From positions 1-9,505 of the forward strand of contig CAKQBC010000065.1 in NCBI GenBank assembly GCA_934215995.1: DNA of 9,505 nucleotides, written 5' to 3'. Under the pieces are notes generated by a model, which ran no database searches, was not told the DNA's origin, and was given only the letters and a program-made list of their open reading frames with translations. Origin of the DNA: an uncultured Bacillus sp. (GTDB lineage: Bacteria > Bacillota > Bacilli > Bacillales > DSM-1321). Each line of letters starts with the position of its first letter. Position 1 is the first letter of the stretch. The position numbers and the translations under genes were made by a program. Positions 1-6,753 of this stretch are shown here, one piece after another.

Positions 1-895
1 ATTTAAATCCGTCATTGACTAGTGTCCCCAACGATGCAATCGGCGGCTGCAGGCCTAAACCTATGAAGCTCAAAAAGGCCTCTGTAAACACAGCTCCCGG
101 AATCGAGAACGTAACAGTGATGATGATCGGACCAAGTGTATTCGGCAGCAAATGCCTGAAAATCAAGCGTTTATCCTTGGATCCAAGCGTCCTTGATGCC
201 AATACAAATTCCTGTTCTTTCAATTTCAGGATATTTCCCCGGACAATCCTAGCCATGCCGACCCAACCGGCAAATCCCATCGCTATCGTAATCGTCAGGA
301 TCCCCGGTTTCATGATCAGGATCAGCAAAATAATGATGATAAGCTGAGGTATTCCGACCAGCACTTCGATAAAGCGCTGCATGATATTGTCAACACGTCC
401 CCCATAGTAAGCAGAAACGCTACCGTATGTAACGCCAATAATTAGATCAAGCAATGTGGCAAGCAGGGCAATATATAAAGAGACCCTGGTGCCTTCCCAT
501 ACCCTCGTCCAAATATCACGGCCCAATTCATCTGTCCCGAACCAGAAGCGGCCATCGATTCCCTTCGCTTCATATTGATCCACTCCGCGCATATCCACTC
601 CATCAAAAGGGAGCCATGATATATTTTCAAGCATCGGAATCTTCGGCGGCAAATTGGCGCGCATTATTTCCTGATCATCATATCCATAGCTATTGAAAAA
701 TGGGCCGATAATGGCAAAAAGAAGCAGCAGAAGCAACAGATAAAAGCCCGCCAACGCCCCTTTATTCTTCGCAAAACGTTTCCGGACTCCGCTCCAATAG
801 GTAACAGATTCTCCCGTGAGCCCTTCCGCCAATGAATCTCTTTCTTTTGCAGGCTCAAACAGCTCTTTAGGGATCTTAGAAGTTTGTTCCATCAT
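1..895 (-). CDS. oppC: Oligopeptide ABC transporter permease, OppC family (partial, 3' end outside window)
   Basis: One of two membrane subunits of an oligopeptide/dipeptide importer. It would pair with the OppB product upstream to form the channel driven by OppD/OppF ATPases. Reading the minus strand from 895 gives 298 uninterrupted codons to the window edge. A cytoplasmic N-terminus of about 45 residues precedes a leucine-rich membrane segment (about 47-64), then an extracellular region with FGTDELGRD, the usual OppC landmark, at about 119-127. Several more membrane segments follow, then the EAA loop (EFVLASRTLG, about 229-238) that docks the ATPase. The reading ends in a GLGLQPP...LGTLVNDGF stretch, so roughly 40-50 residues are missing. 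The ATG at 895 overlaps the oppB stop (ATGA); a second ATG at 892 is better spaced from the GGGGGAGGG ribosome binding site, so the start is uncertain by one codon. Translational coupling to oppB is likely. OppC versus DppC/AppC cannot be settled without the binding protein. Confidence 0.93.
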   Translation of the reverse strand, partial: MMEQTSKIPKELFEPAKERDSLAEGLTGESVTYWSGVRKRFAKNKGALAGFYLLLLLLLFAIIGPFFNSYGYDDQEIMRANLPPKIPMLENISWLPFDGVDMRGVDQYEAKGIDGRFWFGTDELGRDIWTRVWEGTRVSLYIALLATLLDLIIGVTYGSVSAYYGGRVDNIMQRFIEVLVGIPQLIIIILLILIMKPGILTITIAMGFAGWVGMARIVRGNILKLKEQEFVLASRTLGSKDKRLIFRHLLPNTLGPIIITVTFSIPGAVFTEAFLSFIGLGLQPPIASLGTLVNDGFK

Positions 896-1818
896 TTACC
901 CTCCCCCATCAACCTGATTCTTGGATCAATAATTCCATACAATACATCCACAAGCAATGTGACGCCAATGAACAAAGCACTATAAAGCAATGTTGTCCCC
1001 ATGATGATAGGATAATCATTGGTGAGGATCGACTGGACAAACTGTTCCCCTAATCCAGGAATGCCAAAAATATTTTCGATGATCAACGAGCCTGTGATCA
1101 GGCTGACAACCAGCGGACCCAATATCGTAATGACCGGGATGATTGCATTGCGGATGCTGTGCCTTGTAACGATTGCCCAGCTCGAAAGCCCTTTTGCTTC
1201 AGCGGTCATCATATAATCCTGGCTTAGGACCTCAAGCATCTCCGTCCTCATATAACGCGCAATGACGGCAACAATCGAAACCGCCAGAGTGATGGTCGGC
1301 ATAATTGTGTATTCAAACCCATTCCACATAGCCACAGGAAGCCATTGAAGCTTAACACCGATCCAAAACTGCAGAAATCCTGCAAATACGAATGAAGGGA
1401 CAGCTATCCCCAATACGGACAGGAGCATGGCCCCGTAATCAAGAATGGTGTTATGCCGCATAGCCGCAATAATTCCAACAATTATTCCGAGAATTGTCCC
1501 CACTATCAATGCCTGTATGCCCAGCTGGGCAGAAGGCCCGATCCTTTCCGCGATGATGGTGGTGACCGGACGGCCGTCGAATTGGAATGACACACCCAAA
1601 TCGCCTTTGAAAATATTCGTCATATACTTGATGTATTGTGTTGAAATAGGTTCATCCAACCCATACTTTTCATATAATCTCTCTTTTTGCGCAGCGCTCA
1701 ATTTATCATCGTTAAAGGGAGATCCAGGCAGCGTCTGCATGAGATAGAAGGAGAAGGTCGCAACAAGAAAAAAGGTGACCAGTGCATAACCGACTCGCTG
1801 AAAAATATATCTTCCCAT
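892..1818 (-). CDS. oppB: Oligopeptide ABC transporter permease, OppB family
   Basis: Membrane permease subunit of a peptide importer, 308 residues, the usual OppB length. It opens MGRYIFQRVGYALVTFFL, the typical first membrane helix, followed by MQTLPGSPF and a YGLDEP motif (52-57) in the extracytoplasmic part. Further hydrophobic segments lie near 100-120, 130-152, 168-188, 228-248 and 272-294. The EAA loop is around 205-225 (TAEAKGLS...RHSIRNA), and the family ending FGIPGLG...DYPIIMG...DVLYGIIDPRIRL is complete. An in-frame ATG at 1866 exists, but the start at 1818 has AGGAGGA six bases upstream and begins at the conserved N-terminus. The gene lies 72 bases after pepP on the same strand and overlaps oppC, so the three probably form one transcript from the sigma-54 promoter near 3008. 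The substrate is inferred to be short peptides; nickel or opine import by related families is less likely next to a peptidase. Confidence 0.95.
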   Translation of the reverse strand: MGRYIFQRVGYALVTFFLVATFSFYLMQTLPGSPFNDDKLSAAQKERLYEKYGLDEPISTQYIKYMTNIFKGDLGVSFQFDGRPVTTIIAERIGPSAQLGIQALIVGTILGIIVGIIAAMRHNTILDYGAMLLSVLGIAVPSFVFAGFLQFWIGVKLQWLPVAMWNGFEYTIMPTITLAVSIVAVIARYMRTEMLEVLSQDYMMTAEAKGLSSWAIVTRHSIRNAIIPVITILGPLVVSLITGSLIIENIFGIPGLGEQFVQSILTNDYPIIMGTTLLYSALFIGVTLLVDVLYGIIDPRIRLMGEGK

Positions 1819-1890
1819 TTTGTTCCTCCTGTTTCTTAAAAGATTGCTTGTTAACGAACCAATCAAAGACCCGCTTGGCCCTCTGTAACC

Positions 1891-2955
1891 TTAGAGAATG
1901 AGCAGCTCTTTGGATGATTTTGTAAGGACTTCATAGCCCTTATCTGTAATCAGGACATCATCCTCTATACGCACTCCCCCGACACCAGGGATATAGATAC
2001 CCGGTTCCACAGTAATAACCATGCCAGGCTGAAGCACTTCTTCCGAATTTCCGGATACAGATGGCCCTTCATGGATATCAAGCCCAATGCCATGTCCTGT
2101 GCCGTGTCCGAAGTAATCTCCGTATCCACTTCGTTCGATGGGATTTCGTGCCCCCTTATCCACTTCACCGCATTTCATCCCTGGCCTGATGGAATCTATA
2201 CAGGACAGCTGGGCATCCAGGACAATTTGATACACTTCTTTTAATTGGTCAGATGGTTCTCCAACAGCGATTGTCCTCGTGATATCAGACCGGTAGCCCT
2301 GGTATAATGCGCCGAAATCCAGCGTAATCATATCCCCTTTTTCCACCTTTTTATCTGTTGGTTTGCCATGGGGCAGCGCTGTGCGTGTCCCCGAAACAAC
2401 AATCATGTCAAAGCTGGAGGATTCAGCCCCTTTTTTACGCATATAGAACTCCATCTCTGTTGCGATTTCCTTTTCAGTGATTCCTTCATGGATATAGCCC
2501 TGTATATGATTGAATGCATCATCGGCGATTGCAGCAGCTTCCCTTAATGTTTGGCATTCTTCCGCAGTCTTGACCATCCGCACCTTTTCAACCAGCCCGG
2601 AGACCGGGCATAGCTCTATCATTCCGAGACTCTCTTTATATTTTCTATATAGACTGCAAGTAAGATCATCTTCTTCATAGCCAAGCTTCTTGATTTTCAT
2701 ATTGTTTGCTTCAACCGTTGTTTGCTTCAACAATTGCCTGGATGACTCAACTATCTCAAAATCGGCCACCTCATCTTTTACCTGTGAAAAGTACCTAAAA
2801 TCTACAATGATTTTTGCTTCATGTTGCGATATCAGCAATACCCCCTCGGAGCCAGTAAAACCGCTCATATATCTGCGGTTTGTCGGATTGGTGATCAACA
2901 TGCCGTCCAACCCCGATTCATTCATTGCCTCTCTTACTTTTTCTAATTTTCCCAT
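1891..2955 (-). CDS. pepP: Xaa-Pro peptidase, M24B metallopeptidase family (YqhT/PepP-like)
   Basis: Cytoplasmic aminopeptidase that removes the N-terminal residue before a proline; this class usually carries two Mn or Co ions. At 354 residues it matches the length of Bacillus YqhT-type enzymes. An N-terminal creatinase-like domain (about 1-125) precedes the pita-bread catalytic domain. All five metal ligands are visible: D213 (TLDFGA), D224 (YRSDITR), H288 (GHGTGHGIG), E317 (TVEPGIY) and E331 (RIEDD). H196 in LPHGKP and H295 in DIHEGP match the catalytic histidines. An in-frame ATG at 2997 would add 14 residues unlike the family; the start at 2955 follows a GGGGGGA Shine-Dalgarno and is preferred. 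It is first in an operon with oppB and oppC, behind a sigma-54 promoter. This suggests that imported proline-containing peptides are its substrates. In B. subtilis yqhT instead sits next to efp, so the peptide-transport setting here is distinctive. Confidence 0.93.
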   Translation of the reverse strand: MGKLEKVREAMNESGLDGMLITNPTNRRYMSGFTGSEGVLLISQHEAKIIVDFRYFSQVKDEVADFEIVESSRQLLKQTTVEANNMKIKKLGYEEDDLTCSLYRKYKESLGMIELCPVSGLVEKVRMVKTAEECQTLREAAAIADDAFNHIQGYIHEGITEKEIATEMEFYMRKKGAESSSFDMIVVSGTRTALPHGKPTDKKVEKGDMITLDFGALYQGYRSDITRTIAVGEPSDQLKEVYQIVLDAQLSCIDSIRPGMKCGEVDKGARNPIERSGYGDYFGHGTGHGIGLDIHEGPSVSGNSEEVLQPGMVITVEPGIYIPGVGGVRIEDDVLITDKGYEVLTKSSKELLIL

Positions 2956-3018
2956 CCTGGTCCCCCCACATTTCGTAATCATAGATATTGGCATCAACCA
3001 TTTCTTCGAGCTATATCA

Positions 3019-3035
3019 TGCAATAATCATGCCAA
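3019..3035 (-). promoter_or_regulatory. Sigma-54 (-24/-12) promoter for the pepP-oppB-oppC operon
   Basis: The minus strand reads TTGGCATGATTATTGCA, which fits the sigma-54 consensus TTGGCACGNNNNTTGCA at every fixed position but one. The invariant GG (3033-3032) and GC (3021-3020) are exactly ten bases apart. The predicted start of transcription is near 3008, giving a leader of about 53 bases before the pepP ATG at 2955. The divergent neighbour encodes a sigma-54-dependent activator, which independently supports the call. Confidence 0.85.
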
Positions 3036-3056
3036 TATTACTGTTTTAACTTTTGA

Positions 3057-3077
3057 AAATATTGTCTTAAAATATTT
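3057..3077. promoter_or_regulatory. AT-rich inverted repeat, candidate activator site
   Basis: AAATATT (3057-3063) and AATATTT (3071-3077) form a perfect 7-base inverted repeat around a 7-base spacer. It lies about 50-70 bases upstream of the predicted sigma-54 transcription start and touches the -35 element of the divergent activator gene. A site here could therefore serve both operon activation and autoregulation. The surrounding DNA is very AT-rich, so chance is a real alternative, and many enhancer sites lie further upstream than this. Confidence 0.3.
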
Positions 3078-3104
3078 ACACAACCTTACAAAAAAACGTA
3101 TAAT
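3075..3104 (+). promoter_or_regulatory. Vegetative (sigma-A type) promoter for the sigma-54 activator gene
   Basis: TTTACA (3075-3080) as -35 and TATAAT (3099-3104) as -10 are separated by 18 bases, and the -10 is a perfect consensus. Transcription would begin near 3111, leaving a leader of about 46 bases with a GAGGTGAGG ribosome binding site before the ATG at 3157. It is back to back with the sigma-54 promoter on the other strand. Confidence 0.6.
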
Positions 3105-3156
3105 TTATTTAATTATTATAAATTTTCAAACATTCCCTGTGAGGTGAGGATAAAAT

Positions 3157-4851
3157 ATGAAACATTTAATGCCGGATATAATGACTATGCTCAAGACAGA
3201 TTTCCATATAATGTTTGATGATCCAAGACAAAAGCAAGACCATAAAGCGCAGGGAAGCATGACTTTAAAAAAAATTGAAAACGATTTCTTTTATACACAT
3301 AAAGAAAGGAACGGGGCGGATCAGGAGAAATGGGCAGAAGCCTGCCTTGTCAGAAGCGATGTATCATGGCCCGAACTGATTCGTTTATTTAAGGTACACG
3401 AAATAGTATTCATAGAGGCCGGTGATATAATCATCGGTTATTTGAACAGAGCTGATTCCCTGATGGCCGTTTTCCAATCCTATCAGTACTTACAGGCATA
3501 CTTTGGCGCCGTCCTTCTTACCACCGACGATGCTTTGTCCCTGATCGATGACGAAGAAAAAATGGTTGTTTGGACAGAAGCGGCCGAAACTATCTTTTCC
3601 ATCTCAAAGGAAGAGATAATCGGAAAGCCTGCCACCGACTTCTTTGCGGCAGAAATGCTTCAATCCTTGAAAACTCTCAGGACAGGGGAAGTTGTGAGAA
3701 GACGACAACATCAACCCAGGGAGGATAAATTCGTCCTTATTAATTCTAATCCGGTCGTCCTTAATGATAAAATCATCGGCGCCGTTGCTGCAGAAACAGA
3801 CATAACATCGCAGATTCGCCTTCACCAGGAAATTATCCATTTATCGAATGAAGTCCATCATTTACAAAACAAAGTCGCAGACCTCAGCCCCTCTGAAAAT
3901 CCTTTTAACAAAATAATCGGAAGCAGTCCCGAAATGGAGCACTGCATTGACTTAGTCAAAAAAATAAGTTCCACCAATGTGACCGTACTGATTACGGGAG
4001 AAAGCGGAGTCGGCAAGGAATTGTTTGCAAAAGCCATCCATGACAACAGCAAAGAACGCCAAGGCCCATTTATCGCCATCAACTGCGGGGCCATTCCTTC
4101 GGCGCTATTCGAAAGTGAATTGTTCGGCTATGAGAGCGGCGCTTTTTCAGGCGCAAATCCTAAAGGGAGCAAAGGAAAATTTGAGCTTGCTGCCGGGGGA
4201 ACATTATTTCTTGATGAAATCGGGGAAATGCCTTTAGATATGCAAGTCAAATTGCTGAGGGTCATACAGGAGAAATCCTTCTATCGGGTAGGAGGAAGCA
4301 AGACCTTTTCTGCCACTTGCAGAATCATAACAGCGACAAACAGGAATTTAGAAGAAATGATTACAGATGGGAAATTCAGGGAAGACCTTTATTACCGTCT
4401 TAATATCCTGAACCTTGAGATTCCGCCGCTCCGGAAACGGAAAGAAGATGTCTATGATTTAGTGAAAGCTTTTATACAGGAGTTTTCGATTTCATACAAA
4501 AAACCGGTACAGCATTTCCCGCATGATGTCTTTCAGGCCCTGTTGAATTATGATTGGCCGGGCAACGTCCGGGAACTCAGAAATACAGTGGAACGCCTGA
4601 TCATTTTCTCAACAGATGGCCAGTTGAAGATCGAGCATCTCCCTAATCCAATCAAAGAACGATATGGAAACGAACAGCCTTACAAACAAGGAGATTCATC
4701 CACCCCTTTTCAGGACAGGCTGGACGAATATGAAAAAAACCTGCTGTTGCATGAGCTGAAACAAGCTAACGGAAACAAAAACTCACTTGCAAAAGATCTC
4801 GGCATTTCCAGAGCGACTCTTTATTACAAAATGAAACGCCTGGGAATATAG
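3157..4851 (+). CDS. Sigma-54-dependent enhancer-binding activator (PAS, AAA+, Fis-type HTH)
   Basis: Bacterial enhancer-binding protein, 564 residues, that uses ATP to open promoters held by sigma-54 RNA polymerase. Residues 1-115 form an N-terminal region I do not recognise. About 118-220 looks like a PAS sensor ([32 protein letters not shown], then AAETDITSQ), and 221-245 is a likely coiled-coil linker. The AAA+ domain (about 250-490) has Walker A GESGVGKE (281-288), the sigma-54 contact loop GAFSGA (328-333, serine where threonine is usual), Walker B GGTLFLDE (347-354), [10 protein letters not shown] (407-416) and sensor II GNVREL (469-474). The C-terminus has a Fis-type helix-turn-helix ([20 protein letters not shown], about 544-563). 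No response-regulator receiver domain is seen, so a ligand or redox cue through the N-terminus is more likely than phosphorylation. The start has GAGGTGAGG seven bases upstream. Divergent placement points to control of the pepP-opp operon. It is similar in type to RocR/AcoR/BkdR but cannot be equated with any of them. Confidence 0.95.
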   Translation: MKHLMPDIMTMLKTDFHIMFDDPRQKQDHKAQGSMTLKKIENDFFYTHKERNGADQEKWAEACLVRSDVSWPELIRLFKVHEIVFIEAGDIIIGYLNRADSLMAVFQSYQYLQAYFGAVLLTTDDALSLIDDEEKMVVWTEAAETIFSISKEEIIGKPATDFFAAEMLQSLKTLRTGEVVRRRQHQPREDKFVLINSNPVVLNDKIIGAVAAETDITSQIRLHQEIIHLSNEVHHLQNKVADLSPSENPFNKIIGSSPEMEHCIDLVKKISSTNVTVLITGESGVGKELFAKAIHDNSKERQGPFIAINCGAIPSALFESELFGYESGAFSGANPKGSKGKFELAAGGTLFLDEIGEMPLDMQVKLLRVIQEKSFYRVGGSKTFSATCRIITATNRNLEEMITDGKFREDLYYRLNILNLEIPPLRKRKEDVYDLVKAFIQEFSISYKKPVQHFPHDVFQALLNYDWPGNVRELRNTVERLIIFSTDGQLKIEHLPNPIKERYGNEQPYKQGDSSTPFQDRLDEYEKNLLLHELKQANGNKNSLAKDLGISRATLYYKMKRLGI

Positions 4852-4924
4852 CGTCCCAAGATTTCCCGACCGGTACAGTTCCGTTCCATCCAGGAAAGCC
4901 CTATGGCTAAAAACAGCATGAAAA

Positions 4925-4962
4925 CAGACAGGGCGGCAGAGAAGCTGCCCTGTCTGTTTTTT
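4925..4962 (+). terminator. Rho-independent terminator after the sigma-54 activator gene
   Basis: Arms at 4925-4937 and 4944-4956 pair over 13 positions with one G-T wobble, closing a 6-base loop (AGAGAA), and are followed by six T (4957-4962). The other strand has only four T after the stem, so any action on the convergent maa remnant would be weak. Confidence 0.92.
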
Positions 4963-5009
4963 GACTCCGTGTATTTATCTTCTTCGATAATAGAAAGGAA
5001 ATGTACCAT

Positions 5010-5479
5010 TCATTCTTCTATCCGTTTTAGTAATCTCGCAGGGTTCCCTCCCATCACCACGCCATCCGGGACATCTTTTGTCACTACGGCTCCTGAAGCG
5101 ATTACGGCATAATTGCCGATTTTAACCCCTGGATTGATGATGGCTCTCCCCCCAATCCAGACATTATCGCCGAATCCTGATTTCACACACATCCAAAAAG
5201 GTACAATCAAAATTGCATAGAAATTTTCACCGACATGTGTGTTATAGCCATAATCACATCGGAATGACGGTTCTATATATACATTTTCTCCAGTGGAACC
5301 GATCAGACCCTTCAATATTTCCTTTCTTTTAACTGCATCTGTTTCGGGACTCATTATATAATCTAGTTATCATTCTGGCATTCATTCTATCTCTCAGCAA
5401 CTCCGGGTCATCTGCATGATGGAGATATAACATTATACCTTGCCTTGATGTTTCTTTCCCCTTCATCAGGGTCTTTCAT
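5010..5479 (-). pseudogene. maa: Degraded maltose O-acetyltransferase (maa-like, hexapeptide-repeat family)
   Basis: Intact members (about 184 residues) acetylate maltose or other sugars with acetyl-CoA and fold into a left-handed beta helix. Here the pieces are in different frames. From 5479 one frame gives a family-like N-terminus (ADDPELLRDR...[11 protein letters not shown]). The frame then shifts near 5345-5355 into [13 protein letters not shown]...[22 protein letters not shown]. One base is missing at about 5212-5214, because the next frame reads [13 protein letters not shown] exactly as the family expects. At about 5172 the reading returns to the earlier frame at [15 protein letters not shown], having skipped roughly 45-50 codons. 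The skipped part holds the conserved HP catalytic histidine. The C-terminus ([24 protein letters not shown]) is intact. The lesions happen to leave an open frame of 114 codons (5354-5010) that could be mistaken for a gene. No convincing ribosome binding site was found at 5479, so the original start is approximate. Confidence 0.88.
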
Positions 5480-5771
5480 TAGGAATACGCTTTCCTTTCC
5501 CATTTTTTCAGATTTTGTCTATATTTTTAGATCTTATCATTTTAATTGTCTCAAATCTTATACACCCAGAACGTTACAAGGAGTGTGTCAATAATCTGCA
5601 ACTCCCTATTACTAAAGCGTTTTTACGAACATGTCATTCTATGGGGAACACATCCGAAAAAGCAAGTTATTTCCTGAATCCACTGTTAGATTCGCTGAAA
5701 TTCATTCTCCTTTAAACAGCAAGCGGGCTCTATGCATAAGCTTATCTTTATTCATTTTTATCTGAACGATA
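5480..5771. other. Stretch without a convincing gene
   Basis: About 290 AT-rich bases between the maa pseudogene and the SDR promoter region. An open frame on the plus strand (5515-5715) starts at TTG with no ribosome binding site and resembles no family I recognise. On the minus strand there are only very short frames. No repeat, terminator or RNA gene was recognised. Given the decayed neighbour, eroded gene remains are possible. Confidence 0.5.
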
Positions 5772-5777
5772 TATAAT
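5772..5777 (+). promoter_or_regulatory. Candidate -10 element for the SDR gene
   Basis: A perfect TATAAT lies about 105 bases before the SDR start codon. The best -35 at normal spacing is poor (TATTCA, 5749-5754), so the promoter may be weak or helped by an activator. Transcription would start near 5784 and run through the palindrome at 5824-5855. Confidence 0.4.
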
Positions 5778-5823
5778 GAAAGTATAGAGGAATAAGCAAA
5801 TTGTAGTATGCTGAAATATCTCT

Positions 5824-5855
5824 CGCTGAATTTTTAAAGCGCTTCCAATTCAGCG
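5824..5855 (+). promoter_or_regulatory. Nested palindrome with near-consensus cre site in the SDR leader
   Basis: CGCTGAATT (5824-5832) and AATTCAGCG (5847-5855) are a perfect 9-base inverted repeat. Between them the palindrome AAGCGCTT (5837-5844) sits one base off the same centre. Bases 5833-5847 match the CcpA cre pattern WTGNAANCGNWNNCW at all but one fixed position (T in place of the G). The element is downstream of the candidate -10, where a bound repressor could block transcription; as RNA it could also fold into a hairpin before the ribosome binding site. Which protein binds is inference. Confidence 0.5.
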
Positions 5856-5882
5856 CATCAAGGGAACTAAGGGGGAATTACA

Positions 5883-6644
5883 ATGGGATTATTAGAAAAC
5901 AAAGTAGCCATCATTACAGGTAGCGGCTCGGGCATCGGAAAAGAAATCGCCTTCACATATGCTAAAGAAGGCGCCAAAGTGGTCATTGCCGATTTCAATG
6001 AAGAGGCACTGCAGTCAACAGTTGATGAATTTACAAAAGCGGGCTACCAGGCCTATGGTGTAAAAGTCAACGTTGTAAATGAAGAAGATGTAAAGAATAT
6101 GTTTGCCGAGGCTATTTCAGCGTTCGGCCGTGTGGATATATTGGTGAATAATGCGGGCATAGGCGACAATATGAAGGCAGCGGCAAATGTCGATGACGAC
6201 ACATGGAACCGTGTGATGGACATTAACGTTACAGGTGTTATGCGCTGTATCCGCCAGGCATTGCCCCATTTTGAACAGAATGGCGGAGGCACGATCGTGA
6301 ACATGGCTTCCTTATCGGGCGTGGCAGGAGGACGCGGCGGTTTTACCTATACGGCGGCGAAACATGCCGTGGTGGGAATGACCAAAAACATCGCATCCCA
6401 TTACGGAGAGATGAATATCCGTGCTAATGCCATCGCTCCCGGCAATGTTGATACCGGCTTCGCAGCCAAAATGACAAATGTAGATAAATTCGGCATGCAG
6501 CAGGCGATTCGTGGACTCAGCTACATGACAAAAACAGGAAAACCATCTGAAGTAGCTAGCATTGCCCTGTTCCTCGCTTCCGAGCAATCAAGCCTCATGA
6601 ATGGAACGGTACTTGTTGCTGATGGCGGCTGGAGCGCTTATTAA
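5883..6644 (+). CDS. Short-chain dehydrogenase/reductase (classical SDR, FabG-like)
   Basis: Cytoplasmic NAD(P)-dependent oxidoreductase acting on an alcohol or ketone group, 253 residues, the usual classical SDR length. The Rossmann fold shows TGSGSGIG (12-19) for the dinucleotide, and D37 at the end of strand beta-2, which usually favours NAD(H) over NADP(H). NNAG is at 89-92, and the catalytic set is N114, S143 (NMASLSG), Y156 and K160 (YTAAK). The APGNVDTGF stretch (185-193) and the C-terminal LVADGGWSAY are typical of the FabG/glucose-dehydrogenase branch. The start has a GGGGG ribosome binding site seven bases upstream. It stands alone between its own leader operator and a terminator, with no acyl-carrier or fatty-acid genes nearby, so a role in sugar or secondary alcohol metabolism is at least as likely as fatty-acid synthesis. 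Possible CcpA control would fit carbon metabolism. The substrate cannot be named. Confidence 0.93.
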   Translation: MGLLENKVAIITGSGSGIGKEIAFTYAKEGAKVVIADFNEEALQSTVDEFTKAGYQAYGVKVNVVNEEDVKNMFAEAISAFGRVDILVNNAGIGDNMKAAANVDDDTWNRVMDINVTGVMRCIRQALPHFEQNGGGTIVNMASLSGVAGGRGGFTYTAAKHAVVGMTKNIASHYGEMNIRANAIAPGNVDTGFAAKMTNVDKFGMQQAIRGLSYMTKTGKPSEVASIALFLASEQSSLMNGTVLVADGGWSAY

Positions 6645-6666
6645 AGCTCTCCTTCTGCTATTGCAT

Positions 6667-6700
6667 AAACCCCTTTACCGGAACCGGCAAAGGGGTTTTT
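6667..6700 (+). terminator. Rho-independent terminator after the SDR gene
   Basis: AAACCCCTTT (6667-6676) pairs with AAAGGGGTTT (6689-6698), with a further CCGG/CCGG pairing inside after one A-C mismatch. A T run ends the stem at 6696-6700 and another T run follows at 6704-6710. It lies 23 bases past the SDR stop. The convergent pstS gene ends at 6754; on that strand the stem is followed by only three T, so it is at best a weak terminator for pstS, and no better one was found. Confidence 0.88.
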
Positions 6701-6753
6701 CTATTTTTTTCATGAAGCTGGCTAACATTCTTCCAGAACCCTATGCCCCTGTC

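Noticed and set aside
1842..1864. Imperfect hairpin between pepP and oppB (GATTG...CAATC around GTTAAC)
   Set aside because: Only five paired bases plus a broken extension and no T run on the operon strand; not a terminator and too weak to call a processing site.
2956..2997. Upstream 14-codon extension of the Xaa-Pro peptidase
   Set aside because: No ribosome binding site at 2997; it would leave only an 11-base leader after the sigma-54 start, and the 2955 start matches the family N-terminus with a GGGGGGA site.
3099..3124. AT-rich inverted repeats TATAAT/ATTATA and AATTTAT/ATAAATT upstream of the activator gene
   Set aside because: They overlap the -10 element in almost pure A/T DNA, where such symmetry is expected by chance.
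4925..4962. CRISPR or mobile-element inverted repeat
   Set aside because: Single 13-base stem with short loop and T run directly after a gene; a terminator fits fully.
5010..5354. Functional short acetyltransferase of 114 residues
   Set aside because: Family sequence lies in other frames on both sides and the catalytic histidine segment is missing, so a pseudogene explains it better.
5515..5715. 66-codon plus-strand open frame
   Set aside because: TTG start, no ribosome binding site, no recognisable family; kept only as part of the gene-poor stretch.
6053..6587. Minus-strand open frames opposite the SDR gene
   Set aside because: They lie entirely within the well-supported SDR coding sequence and show cysteine/serine/phenylalanine-rich shadow composition.
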